Positions 34,887 through 43,836 of a DNA stretch of 43,836 bases are shown in pieces. This stretch comes from Acinetobacter rudis (GTDB lineage Bacteria > Pseudomonadota > Gammaproteobacteria > Pseudomonadales > Moraxellaceae): positions 1 to 43,836 of the forward strand of contig NZ_BBRX01000037.1 in assembly GCF_000829675.1 (NCBI RefSeq). The letters are read 5' to 3'. The notes under the pieces were generated by a model, which was given only the letters and a program-made list of their open reading frames with translations, was not told the DNA's origin and made no database searches. Made by a program: the position numbers and the translations under genes. The stretch's first letter is position 1, and every line of letters begins with the position of its first letter.

Positions 34887-35450
34887 ATGAAAAAACTTCC
34901 ACATTCTTTTATAGCTACCCTTTGTTGCGCTCTATACATCGGCAATGCACACGCAGAACCCACTGGGCTCAATGCTTTTGAACAACAACAAAAACAATGG
35001 GTCGGTCAACCTGCCCCACAATTTAAATTACAAGATCAAAATCAACAATGGCATGAATTAAAACAATATAAAGGTAAGTGGTTAGTCCTTTATTTTTATC
35101 CTAAAGATAACTCGCCTGGCTGTACTCAAGAAGCAAATCAATTCAAAAGCCTCTATCCTGATTTCATTAAAAATGATGCGGTCATTTTGGGTGTCAGCCT
35201 GGATGATGTCAGTTCCCACCAGAAGTTTTCAGAAAAACTTGGACTACCTTTTGCTTTATTGGCAGATGATCAACAACAATTGGCACGCCAATTAGGTATA
35301 GTGAAAAATCTAGGTTTTACAAAAATTGCAAAAAGAGAAAGCTTTCTCATTGATCCGACAGGCACCGTGGTTTATCACTACACCAGCGTGAATACCCAAT
35401 CCCATGCAGGTGAAGTTCTTAAAGATATTCAACGTCTCAAAAACTTATAA
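34887..35450 (+). CDS. Exported Bcp-type peroxiredoxin
   Basis: A 187-residue peroxiredoxin of the Bcp/PrxQ group that reduces peroxides. A signal peptide is clear (MKKLPHSFIATLCCALYIG, cleavage after AHA), so it acts in the periplasm, unlike E. coli Bcp. The peroxidatic cysteine lies in FYPKDNSPGCTQEA. The resolving cysteine five residues later in E. coli Bcp is replaced by Asn here, and the mature protein has no other cysteine, so it should work as a one-Cys enzyme needing an external thiol. LADDQQQLARQLGI and ESFLIDPTGTVVYHY complete the fold. The ATG at 34887 is preferred over TTG at 34869 because it starts the signal peptide. It is divergent from bioH. Confidence 0.85.
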   Translation: MKKLPHSFIATLCCALYIGNAHAEPTGLNAFEQQQKQWVGQPAPQFKLQDQNQQWHELKQYKGKWLVLYFYPKDNSPGCTQEANQFKSLYPDFIKNDAVILGVSLDDVSSHQKFSEKLGLPFALLADDQQQLARQLGIVKNLGFTKIAKRESFLIDPTGTVVYHYTSVNTQSHAGEVLKDIQRLKNL

Positions 35451-35743
35451 ATATCCCCCAATGTACTCACCAATTTAGTCAATTTGAATTAAAACTAACT
35501 TGGTGATTATTGATTAATTTAAATAACAATTACATCTTTACATTTAAAATAAAATTAAGATACTTCTCACTATAACCATTTAATTTAAAATAATAAAAAT
35601 TATTAATTGTCTATTTTTAAATCAGAACCACTCTAAATAATAATTTAACAATTTGACACAATTTATTCATCTCACTGAGAACTTACTGTCACAATTGATC
35701 GGTACATTCTGAAGCTATTTAAACAGCAACCCAAGGTACAATT
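35451..35743. other. AT-rich promoter region before the alkaline phosphatase gene
   Basis: About 290 AT-rich bases with no reading frame. TTGACA at 35653-35658 and CTGTCAC at 35686-35692 stand in the last 90 bases. CTGTCAC resembles one half of a PhoB box, but I see no clear second half 11 bases away, so phosphate control is plausible rather than shown. Confidence 0.35.
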
Positions 35744-37189
35744 GTGAAATTTAAACTATTACTATTACCTGTACTTGTCGCGCTACTGAGCGCTTGTAAT
35801 GATGATAAAGAAACAATAACTCCAGAAAAACCAGTTACAACAGTAGATTCTAACGGGCCATTATTAGATCCGAGCAGTAAAGGTAACATCGCAGAGTTTG
35901 GTGGTGCTACACGTTTGAAAGCTGAACGTACTGAGGCGATGAAAGCTTCTTTAAGTAATCGACAAGTTAAACATGTCATTTTGTTTATTGGTGATGGTAC
36001 AAGTGAGTCTGAAATTACTGCTGCTCGAAATTATGTTGAAGGTGCATCGGGATACTTTAAAGGTTTAGATGTATTACCATTTACTGGAGCCTATACAACT
36101 TATTCCCTAGATAAAGAAACCAAAAAAATTGACTATGTTACAGACTCTGCTGCATCTGCATCAGCTTGGTCAACGGGAACCAAAACCTATAATGGTGCCT
36201 TAGGCATCGATGCAAGTGACAATAAAAAAACCTCTATACTTAAAATTGCAAAAGCAGCTGGTTTTGCCACAGGCAATGTCACCACCACTGAATTACAAGA
36301 TGCAACACCTGCAGCACAAGTGGCACAAATCAATAACCGTGGATGCTATGGCCCTGTAAAAACCTCTACAAATTGCTCAGCATTTTCTTTAGAAAAGAAT
36401 GGACCAGGCTCAATTACAGAACAGCTACTCACAACCAAAGCAGACGTAACCTTAGGTGGTGGTAAAAAAACATTCGCTGAGACAGTCACGGGTGGTGCTT
36501 ATAAAGGGATGACTTTACTTGATCAAGCGAAAAAAATGGGCTATCAAGTAGTTGAAAATATTGATGAATTAAAAGCAGTTCAATCTGCTGATCAAAGCAA
36601 ACCCCTACTAGGTCTATTTGCCAGTGGTAATTTACCTGTCATTTGGAGTGGTCCTGCTGCTGTTGCTGATGGCAATAAACAAGCTTCATCTCAATGTATT
36701 GCTAACGCTGAATTTAAGAGTGGTACACCTAAGCTCAAAGACATGACAGCTAAAGCAATTGAACTCCTTCAGGTCAACAAAAAAGGGTTCTTCTTGCAGG
36801 TTGAAAGTGGTTCAATCGACAAACAAAACCATGCAGCAGATGCTTGTGGTCAAATTGGTGAAACAGTTCAACTCGATGACGCTATTCAAGTTGCACTTGA
36901 GTTCGCTAAAAAGAACCCAGATACTTTAATCATCGTCACTGGTGACCATGCACATACCAGTCAAATTATTCCAAATAACAGTGACAGCCCAGGAAAAACT
37001 GTAAAACTGCTTACTAAAGACGGTGCAGACATGACCATCAACTATGCAACAACCAAAGATGGTTCGCAGCAACATACTGGCGCTCAAGTCCGTACAGCAG
37101 CTTATGGTCCACATGCTGGAAATGTTTCTGGCTTACTTGATCAGACTGATTTGTATTTCATTATGCGCAATGCATTAGGCATCAAATAA
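35744..37189 (+). CDS. phoA: Alkaline phosphatase, lipoprotein form
   Basis: A 481-residue PhoA-family phosphatase that frees phosphate from esters outside the inner membrane. The N-terminus is a lipoprotein signal with lipobox LLSAC (Cys18), followed by CNDDKE, so it is lipid-anchored rather than free. Active-site parts are in order: FIGDGTSESE (metal Asp), DSAASASAWSTGTKTYNG (nucleophile Ser), TTTELQDATPAA, VESGSIDKQNHAADACGQ (metal Glu, Asp, His), TGDHAHTSQ and QHTGAQV (metal His). The set matches E. coli PhoA residue by residue. The start is GTG at 35744, just before the signal. It ends at a strong terminator. Confidence 0.93.
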   Translation: MKFKLLLLPVLVALLSACNDDKETITPEKPVTTVDSNGPLLDPSSKGNIAEFGGATRLKAERTEAMKASLSNRQVKHVILFIGDGTSESEITAARNYVEGASGYFKGLDVLPFTGAYTTYSLDKETKKIDYVTDSAASASAWSTGTKTYNGALGIDASDNKKTSILKIAKAAGFATGNVTTTELQDATPAAQVAQINNRGCYGPVKTSTNCSAFSLEKNGPGSITEQLLTTKADVTLGGGKKTFAETVTGGAYKGMTLLDQAKKMGYQVVENIDELKAVQSADQSKPLLGLFASGNLPVIWSGPAAVADGNKQASSQCIANAEFKSGTPKLKDMTAKAIELLQVNKKGFFLQVESGSIDKQNHAADACGQIGETVQLDDAIQVALEFAKKNPDTLIIVTGDHAHTSQIIPNNSDSPGKTVKLLTKDGADMTINYATTKDGSQQHTGAQVRTAAYGPHAGNVSGLLDQTDLYFIMRNALGIK

Positions 37190-37224
37190 CGATCAGGCCA
37201 ATCTAAAAACTCAAAATAGAACAT

Positions 37225-37254
37225 AAAAAAGCAGTGCCATGGCACTGCTTTTTG
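37225..37254. terminator. Bidirectional terminator between phoA and the ferritin gene
   Basis: GCAGTGCCATGGCACTGC (37231-37248) is a perfect palindrome with A and T runs at its sides. It separates the two convergent genes. Confidence 0.88.
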
Positions 37255-37271
37255 AATCTTTGATTGGAAAA

Positions 37272-37736
37272 TTACATTTGTGATTGAATATAATTTTGTA
37301 AACCAATCAATTCAATAAGACGGATCTGTTTTTCTAACCAATATGTATGATCTTCTTCAGTATCAGCCATTTGTTGACGCAAAATATCACGGCTAATGTA
37401 GTCACCATGTTCTTCGCATAACTTGACACCTTGTGCCAACTTTTCACGTACATGATACTCAAGTTTTAAATCTGCTTTTAAGCAAGAGATCACATCTGTA
37501 CCCACATCAACGTCTTCACGTTGCATATTGGGTGTACCTTCTAAAAATAATACACGTCGGATCAATGCATCAGCATGTTGAGCTTCTTCTTGCATTTCAT
37601 GATCGATTCGCTCATAAATTTTAGATAGTCCCCAATCCTCATACATACGAGAATGAATTAAATATTGATCACGTGCTGCAAGTTCACCACCAATCAACAT
37701 ATTGAGATAATTAATCACCTCTGGGTTCCCACGCAT
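37272..37736 (-). CDS. bfr: Ferritin of the bacterioferritin family (FtnA-like, haem Met missing)
   Basis: A 154-residue four-helix iron-storage subunit that assembles into a 24-mer. The diiron ferroxidase ligands are all present: Glu18, Glu51, His54, Glu93, Glu127 and His130. The haem-binding Met52 of classical bacterioferritins is Ala here ([10 protein letters not shown]), so the subunit should not bind haem at the dimer axis. The whole sequence closely follows what I recall of Pseudomonas aeruginosa FtnA (formerly BfrA), which shares this loss. It starts with [20 protein letters not shown], the usual N-terminus. It is monocistronic and convergent with phoA. A haem-binding partner Bfr would be elsewhere on the chromosome. 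Confidence 0.9.
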   Translation of the reverse strand: MRGNPEVINYLNMLIGGELAARDQYLIHSRMYEDWGLSKIYERIDHEMQEEAQHADALIRRVLFLEGTPNMQREDVDVGTDVISCLKADLKLEYHVREKLAQGVKLCEEHGDYISRDILRQQMADTEEDHTYWLEKQIRLIELIGLQNYIQSQM

Positions 37737-38064
37737 AGATCTCTCTCCAATTTTTTCAAGTAGTATGAACGCTTTCGCTCATGAATGCAAAAGCAAATCT
37801 TCGTAAGTTTATGATTTTTATAAAATAAAAATGAGAAACATACGCATTTAGCTTCACGATCAGTTAATTTTTAATAACAAAAATAAGCTGTTGGGCTACT
37901 TTCATTGATTGTTGGCATGTGTTTAAAAGCATAAAAGCGACATATTATTTTTTGTAACTTTTTAAAATATTGGCAGAAATCGTTGTAGTGGTAACTAAAA
38001 ATTTGATTTGAACTGATGAGCAGTGAGTAGATCTCACTCACTGCTCTAGGCCTCAAGCGAAAAT
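37737..38064. other. Intergenic region with a hairpin after ligA
   Basis: GAGCAGTGAGT (38018-38028) pairs with ACTCACTGCTC (38036-38046), an 11-base perfect stem. It lies just past the end of ligA on the minus strand, so it is the probable ligA terminator, with only a late T run. The remaining 280 bases carry the ferritin promoter region; I found no clear Fur box or reading frame in them. Confidence 0.5.
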
Positions 38065-40149
<2,085 letters not shown>

Positions 40150-40159
40150 TTAACTCTTC

Positions 40160-41086
40160 TTACTCAGCACGATAGTCAATAGCTTTATGACGCCAATGCT
40201 CTTTGAGTTGAGGTGTTAATTCTAAATTATTTTCATCATAGACAGCACCATCAATTTCACGAGCAATCAATCCCGCAATGCTGGCCATAGTATCAAAGCC
40301 TTTTTGTACATCTTTGTGCGGTAAAGCAAGGAAAAAAGCGAGACCTTGAACTTGCTCTACGGAAAGTGCCTCTAAGTCGAAACCACATGGACCTTCTGGG
40401 GTAATACGTAAAACAGAAAATAATAATGTATTACTTTCTTCAGATTCTTCGTAACGATGAAAACAAGATAATTCACCATAACGTAGACCATATTTCAATA
40501 ACACTTTTAGTGTCTTATCGCCAGAAAGAGCCTTGCGCGGGTTTGGATATACATTAAGTGCAATGATACTCGCCGCATTGGCTAGGCTACTTTCATCATC
40601 ATTGCGTTGTTGCTCATGTAAATGTTTATCTAAAATCGTGCTTTCTGCTTCAAACTCTTTGATTTCAGCTGTTTCAATATTTTGATTAAAATCTAAAATC
40701 TCTTCAGCTTTTACAACATCTTCAACAACAGGCGTTTCAGTTACAGGCTTTGCTTCATCTTTGGGCTGATCCTGTGCTGGTGTAGAAGTCTCTGCACTCA
40801 CAACTGGCTCTACTGTTGGTTGAATTTCGGGCTGCTCAATCACAGCTTGTTGATTTTCAGTTGCTGTTTCGCTAACACTGTCCACAGCAGTTTCTGGCTC
40901 TGGAGTTTGACCTTGTAACTGATCACGCACATGACGTGGAATAATCGGCAACTGAGTATCTGCATCCAATTGCAATGGTGTTTCCAATGAAGGCCGTGCA
41001 TCATCTGGTTTGCGTAGAATAATCCTGAGCCCCCATAAAATAATGATGACAGCAACAATAATTCCGACGACTGTAGTATTTTGCAT
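40160..41086 (-). CDS. zipA: Cell division protein ZipA
   Basis: A 308-residue membrane-anchored division protein that tethers FtsZ. One N-terminal helix (TTVVGIIVAVIIILWGLRII, about 4-23) is followed by a basic stretch (LRKPDD) and a long acidic, Pro/Glu/Thr-rich linker (about 45-165). The C-terminal FtsZ-binding domain contains IIALNVYPNPRKALSGDKTL and LSVEQVQGLAFFLALPHKD. I start at the ATG at 41086 (MQNTTVVGII), which has GGAG seven bases before it and lies one base after the smc stop; the longer frame would overlap smc. Its neighbours smc and ligA are the usual order in gamma-proteobacteria. Confidence 0.92.
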   Translation of the reverse strand: MQNTTVVGIIVAVIIILWGLRIILRKPDDARPSLETPLQLDADTQLPIIPRHVRDQLQGQTPEPETAVDSVSETATENQQAVIEQPEIQPTVEPVVSAETSTPAQDQPKDEAKPVTETPVVEDVVKAEEILDFNQNIETAEIKEFEAESTILDKHLHEQQRNDDESSLANAASIIALNVYPNPRKALSGDKTLKVLLKYGLRYGELSCFHRYEESEESNTLLFSVLRITPEGPCGFDLEALSVEQVQGLAFFLALPHKDVQKGFDTMASIAGLIAREIDGAVYDENNLELTPQLKEHWRHKAIDYRAE

Positions 41087-41087
41087 T

Positions 41088-43836
41088 CTATGACTCCGCA
41101 ACTAGACCATATTCTTTTGCTTCTTCCAAATTGACACTGACCAACTTAGAGGCACCAGGTTCTGGCATAGTGACCCCCAAAAGATCAGTTGCCATTGTCA
41201 TTGCAACTTTATTATGTGTAATGTAAATGAATTGTACCTGCTCAGACAGCTCTTTTACCAAATTACAAAATCTTCCCACATTGGCATCATCTAAAGGTGC
41301 ATCAACTTCATCCAATACACAAAATGGTGCAGGATTAAGTCTGAAAATTGCGAAAACCAAAGCCAAAGCTGTTAAAGCTTTCTCACCACCTGATAACAAT
41401 GCCAACGAACTATTACGTTTTCCTGGTGGACGAGCCATTAGGCGTACACCAGATTGCCAGTCATCTTCAAGACTTAGTGAGGCTTCACCCCCATTAAAAA
41501 CTTTGGGAAAAAGATTTTGTAATTCCAAGTTGATTTGATCAAATGTGGTCATAAACAACTTTTTAGTTTCTAGATCGATGCTCTTCATGGCATCTTTTAA
41601 CTGTGTCACTGTTGTTTGTAAATCTTCAATTTGATGGTTGAGTTGCTCTGCACGGGCTGAGATTTCAACATATTCTTCCGATGCCGCTAAGTTAACTGCA
41701 CCTAATTTGGAAAATTGTTGTTGCGCTAGTGCTAACTTTTTCTGATGTGCCTCTAAGTCGATGGTTAAACCTGTTTTTAATTTGGCTTCAAGTTCGGTCA
41801 GCTGCTCACTATAATGTTGCAAATCAGACTTTGCTGCCTGCCATGCCAAACGCTGCGCTTCAAGTTCAGTCCGTAGTTTCTCATCCAACTGCTGTTGTTC
41901 ATGACGTTTAACGGTCAACTGCTGTTGTTTCTCTTGTACCTGATGCAATTCGGTTTGCCAGTTTTGCCAAGTCTCTTGTAGTTTCTCAGTTTGTTGTGAT
42001 TGCTCATCGAACTGTGATTTTAAACTCGGCAATTCAAGCTGAATTGGCTCCACACATGTCTGAGCCTGTTCGATTTGAAAAACAATCTGCTGACGTTGTT
42101 GTTGAGTAAAAGACAGATCTTTTTCTAATAACTCAACTTGCTGTTGATTTTGGCCAGCAACACGTCGTGTCGTTTCTAACTCTTGTTGCTGTTGTTGCAG
42201 TACTTGACGTTGTTCGTCAGCCTGAACATTGAGCTTATCTAGCTTTGCTTGTAGTGCTTCAAACTCTGGCAAACTTTGTTCAAGTTTAAAGATTAATGCA
42301 TGCAGATCGATTTCCAAATCATCTTTTTGCATCGCATCTTCTTCCAACTGGGCATCAAGCTGTTGCAACTGGTCTTGCAATTGTTGACGTTGTAATTGAA
42401 ATGCCTGAGTTGCACTCTGATGTTTTACCAATTCGACATCAAGTTGCTGAAGTTGCTGCAACTTTTGTTTGAGTTGCTGTTGATCTTGCTGTAACTGCTG
42501 CTGTACGTGTTGTTTGGCTTGTTCAAGCTCAGGCAGTTGTTGCTGCTCAATCGTGTGAGTTGCAACCAACTGAGCCAGTTCAACCTCAATCTGCTCAAGA
42601 CGAATACGATGACTCAAAGCACCTTGTGCTGCCTGACTCGACTCATCATAAAGTAGTGCGATCATCCAATCACTGCCAAGATGATAACCATCTAGACTCA
42701 GTATACTTTGACCTTGTTGCAATTGGCTTTGTAAAGCCAAGGCCTGCTCTAGACTTTCAGCAACATAGACCTTTTGCCATAACGAAGACTGAGGTGCTTT
42801 GATCCATTGACTTAAGCTACATAGATCTTGCCAACGATCACTAAAACCAGATTCAGTTGTTTTCATCTGACGAGCGATGTTGTGTTGAAATACATTTTTC
42901 TCATCTAAACAAGAGGCTTCAAGCCAACGCGCTAAAAACTTCTCAATGATGTTCGCATGTGCTTTAGCAGGTTCAGTCAGTTGTAAATGCTGTAATAACT
43001 GTTGCTCAGATGCTGCCTTTGTATTGTTCTTCACCAATAATTTCTGAATCGTTTTTTGTTCAGACTGCAACACTTGGATCTCAGCTTGACGCTCAGTGAT
43101 GGTATTTTTATGTTGCGAGTACGCTTGTTGTAACTGCTCTAGATGTTGCGTTTCGGTTTTAACTTTTTGCTCTAAAACATCAATCGCAGCGCGCTGATCA
43201 TGTTGCTCTTGCTGCAAATGTTCAATATCAGTACTTGTCGTTTGACCTTGAATTTGCTGCAGTTGTATTTGTAGCGTTTCTTTTTGCTGCTCAATACGCT
43301 GAATATTCTTCACCAAATATTCTGACTGTGACTGCATTTGTTGCTGCTGCTGTCGCTGCTTCTCAATTAAGCTACGCTGTTGATCAAACTGTTGTTGTAA
43401 CTGACTTTGTTGCTGCGACATTTCATGTACATGCTTTTGTCCATGTTGAGTACTCGACTCATGCTGCTCTAACTGCTCAGTTTGCTGTTCAAGCTGATCA
43501 TGCAAGCTTTCTAATTGCAATTCGATCAACTGAATTTTTTCTTTACATTGCTGTTTTTGTTCGTTCAGTTGAAGAAGGTTTTGAGTATTGTGCTGTAGCA
43601 AATTCTGCTTTTGCTCAAGAGTCAGTTTGAGCTCTGCCTGTTTCTTTTCAGCTTGTTGCCACTCTTGCTGAAGTGGCATGGACTGTTGAATTAGACGCTG
43701 AAAAAGCTCACTTGTACTTGAAAGATCATGTTCTACTGTGGTCATTTCTGAGCGAACTAACTTGAACTGCTCACCAAGCTCATTCATTTGCACACTGTAT
43801 TGTTCTTGTAGGCGTGTGCTTTGTTCGCATTGAAAA
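41088..43836 (-). CDS. smc: Chromosome partition protein SMC (C-terminal part, cut by window end)
   Basis: The frame is open to the window edge, so this is the last 915 or so residues of a protein of about 1150; the N-terminal Walker A lies outside. Most of it is Gln/Glu/Leu-rich coiled coil. A hinge-like globular part interrupts it (from about AKAHANIIEKFLARWLEA to SHRIRLEQIE). The C-terminal ABC head has the signature LSGGEKALTALALVF and Walker B with D-loop PFCVLDEVDAPLDDANVG. It works with ScpA and ScpB to organise and segregate the chromosome. The coiled coil gives many false frames on the plus strand. zipA starts one base after its stop, so the genes are co-transcribed. Confidence 0.95.
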   Translation of the reverse strand, partial: FQCEQSTRLQEQYSVQMNELGEQFKLVRSEMTTVEHDLSSTSELFQRLIQQSMPLQQEWQQAEKKQAELKLTLEQKQNLLQHNTQNLLQLNEQKQQCKEKIQLIELQLESLHDQLEQQTEQLEQHESSTQHGQKHVHEMSQQQSQLQQQFDQQRSLIEKQRQQQQQMQSQSEYLVKNIQRIEQQKETLQIQLQQIQGQTTSTDIEHLQQEQHDQRAAIDVLEQKVKTETQHLEQLQQAYSQHKNTITERQAEIQVLQSEQKTIQKLLVKNNTKAASEQQLLQHLQLTEPAKAHANIIEKFLARWLEASCLDEKNVFQHNIARQMKTTESGFSDRWQDLCSLSQWIKAPQSSLWQKVYVAESLEQALALQSQLQQGQSILSLDGYHLGSDWMIALLYDESSQAAQGALSHRIRLEQIEVELAQLVATHTIEQQQLPELEQAKQHVQQQLQQDQQQLKQKLQQLQQLDVELVKHQSATQAFQLQRQQLQDQLQQLDAQLEEDAMQKDDLEIDLHALIFKLEQSLPEFEALQAKLDKLNVQADEQRQVLQQQQQELETTRRVAGQNQQQVELLEKDLSFTQQQRQQIVFQIEQAQTCVEPIQLELPSLKSQFDEQSQQTEKLQETWQNWQTELHQVQEKQQQLTVKRHEQQQLDEKLRTELEAQRLAWQAAKSDLQHYSEQLTELEAKLKTGLTIDLEAHQKKLALAQQQFSKLGAVNLAASEEYVEISARAEQLNHQIEDLQTTVTQLKDAMKSIDLETKKLFMTTFDQINLELQNLFPKVFNGGEASLSLEDDWQSGVRLMARPPGKRNSSLALLSGGEKALTALALVFAIFRLNPAPFCVLDEVDAPLDDANVGRFCNLVKELSEQVQFIYITHNKVAMTMATDLLGVTMPEPGASKLVSVNLEEAKEYGLVAES

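Noticed and set aside
35653..35692. PhoB box before phoA
   Set aside because: Only one CTGTCA half-site is clear; the second half at the required spacing is missing, so I did not call it as a feature of its own.
37871..38056. 61-residue minus-strand frame after ligA
   Set aside because: It contains the ligA terminator hairpin and shows no protein-like pattern.
43235..43630. 131-residue Ala/Val-rich plus-strand frame
   Set aside because: Antisense of the Gln-rich SMC coiled coil; CAG/CAA repeats read backwards give this composition.
41088..43836. Gln-rich repeats in smc as a tandem-repeat protein or CRISPR-like array
   Set aside because: The CAG/TTG-rich runs are irregular heptad coils, with no fixed repeat length or spacer.

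Overview
The window is ordinary chromosomal DNA from a gamma-proteobacterium, most likely Acinetobacter (Moraxellaceae). This is inferred from the AT-rich composition, the protein sequences (SMC-ScpAB, ZipA, FtsK, an rpmF-fabD-fabG-acpP cluster without plsX or fabH, a bioH-A-F-C-D run) and the Pseudomonas-like relatives of several accessory genes. I could not run a search, so the species is open. I see no rRNA, tRNA, CRISPR array, prophage or intact insertion sequence.

Layout. 1-480: an AT-rich stretch holding a broken YobI-like P-loop NTPase remnant. 484-6814: an accessory region with a LuxR-type regulator, a class II histone-deacetylase-like hydrolase, an outer-membrane barrel protein, an alpha/beta hydrolase, an HxlR regulator and succinate-semialdehyde dehydrogenase. 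6946-9334: glyA and an ExoX-type exonuclease, followed by a possible small RNA with a strong terminator. 9339-12237: an iron-uptake-type membrane operon (DUF3649, PepSY-TM, DUF3325) plus a small exported protein, with no TonB-dependent receptor next to it. 12529-19556: ftsK, trxB, rep and dut. 19628-22480: two unknown membrane proteins flanking a WYL-type regulator and a glutathione S-transferase. 22558-25565: the minus-strand run yceD-rpmF-fabD-fabG-acpP. 25663-27026: EF-P hydroxylase (epmC) and a YciO-family protein. 27027-27537: a gap with an open frame that lacks a good start. 27538-30012: scpA-scpB-rluB. 30091-34769: a biotin operon, bioH-bioA-bioF-bioC-bioD. 34887-37736: an exported Bcp-type peroxiredoxin, a lipoprotein alkaline phosphatase and a ferritin of the bacterioferritin family that lacks the haem methionine. 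38065-43836: smc (cut by the window end), zipA and ligA on the minus strand.

How the genes work together. Chromosome maintenance and division dominate: SMC with ScpA and ScpB, FtsK, ZipA, LigA, Rep and Dut. Two biosynthetic units are nearly complete: fatty-acid initiation (FabD, FabG, AcpP) and pimeloyl-ACP/biotin synthesis (BioC, BioH, BioF, BioA, BioD; BioB is not here). They meet at acyl-carrier protein, because BioC and BioH act on ACP-bound intermediates.

I found no clear new multi-gene system. The most notable items are the frameshifted YobI-like NTPase remnant, the structured RNA candidate after the exonuclease gene, the receptor-less PepSY operon, the start-less two-helix frame before scpA, the tandem palindromes between trxB and rep, and the haem-ligand loss in the ferritin.
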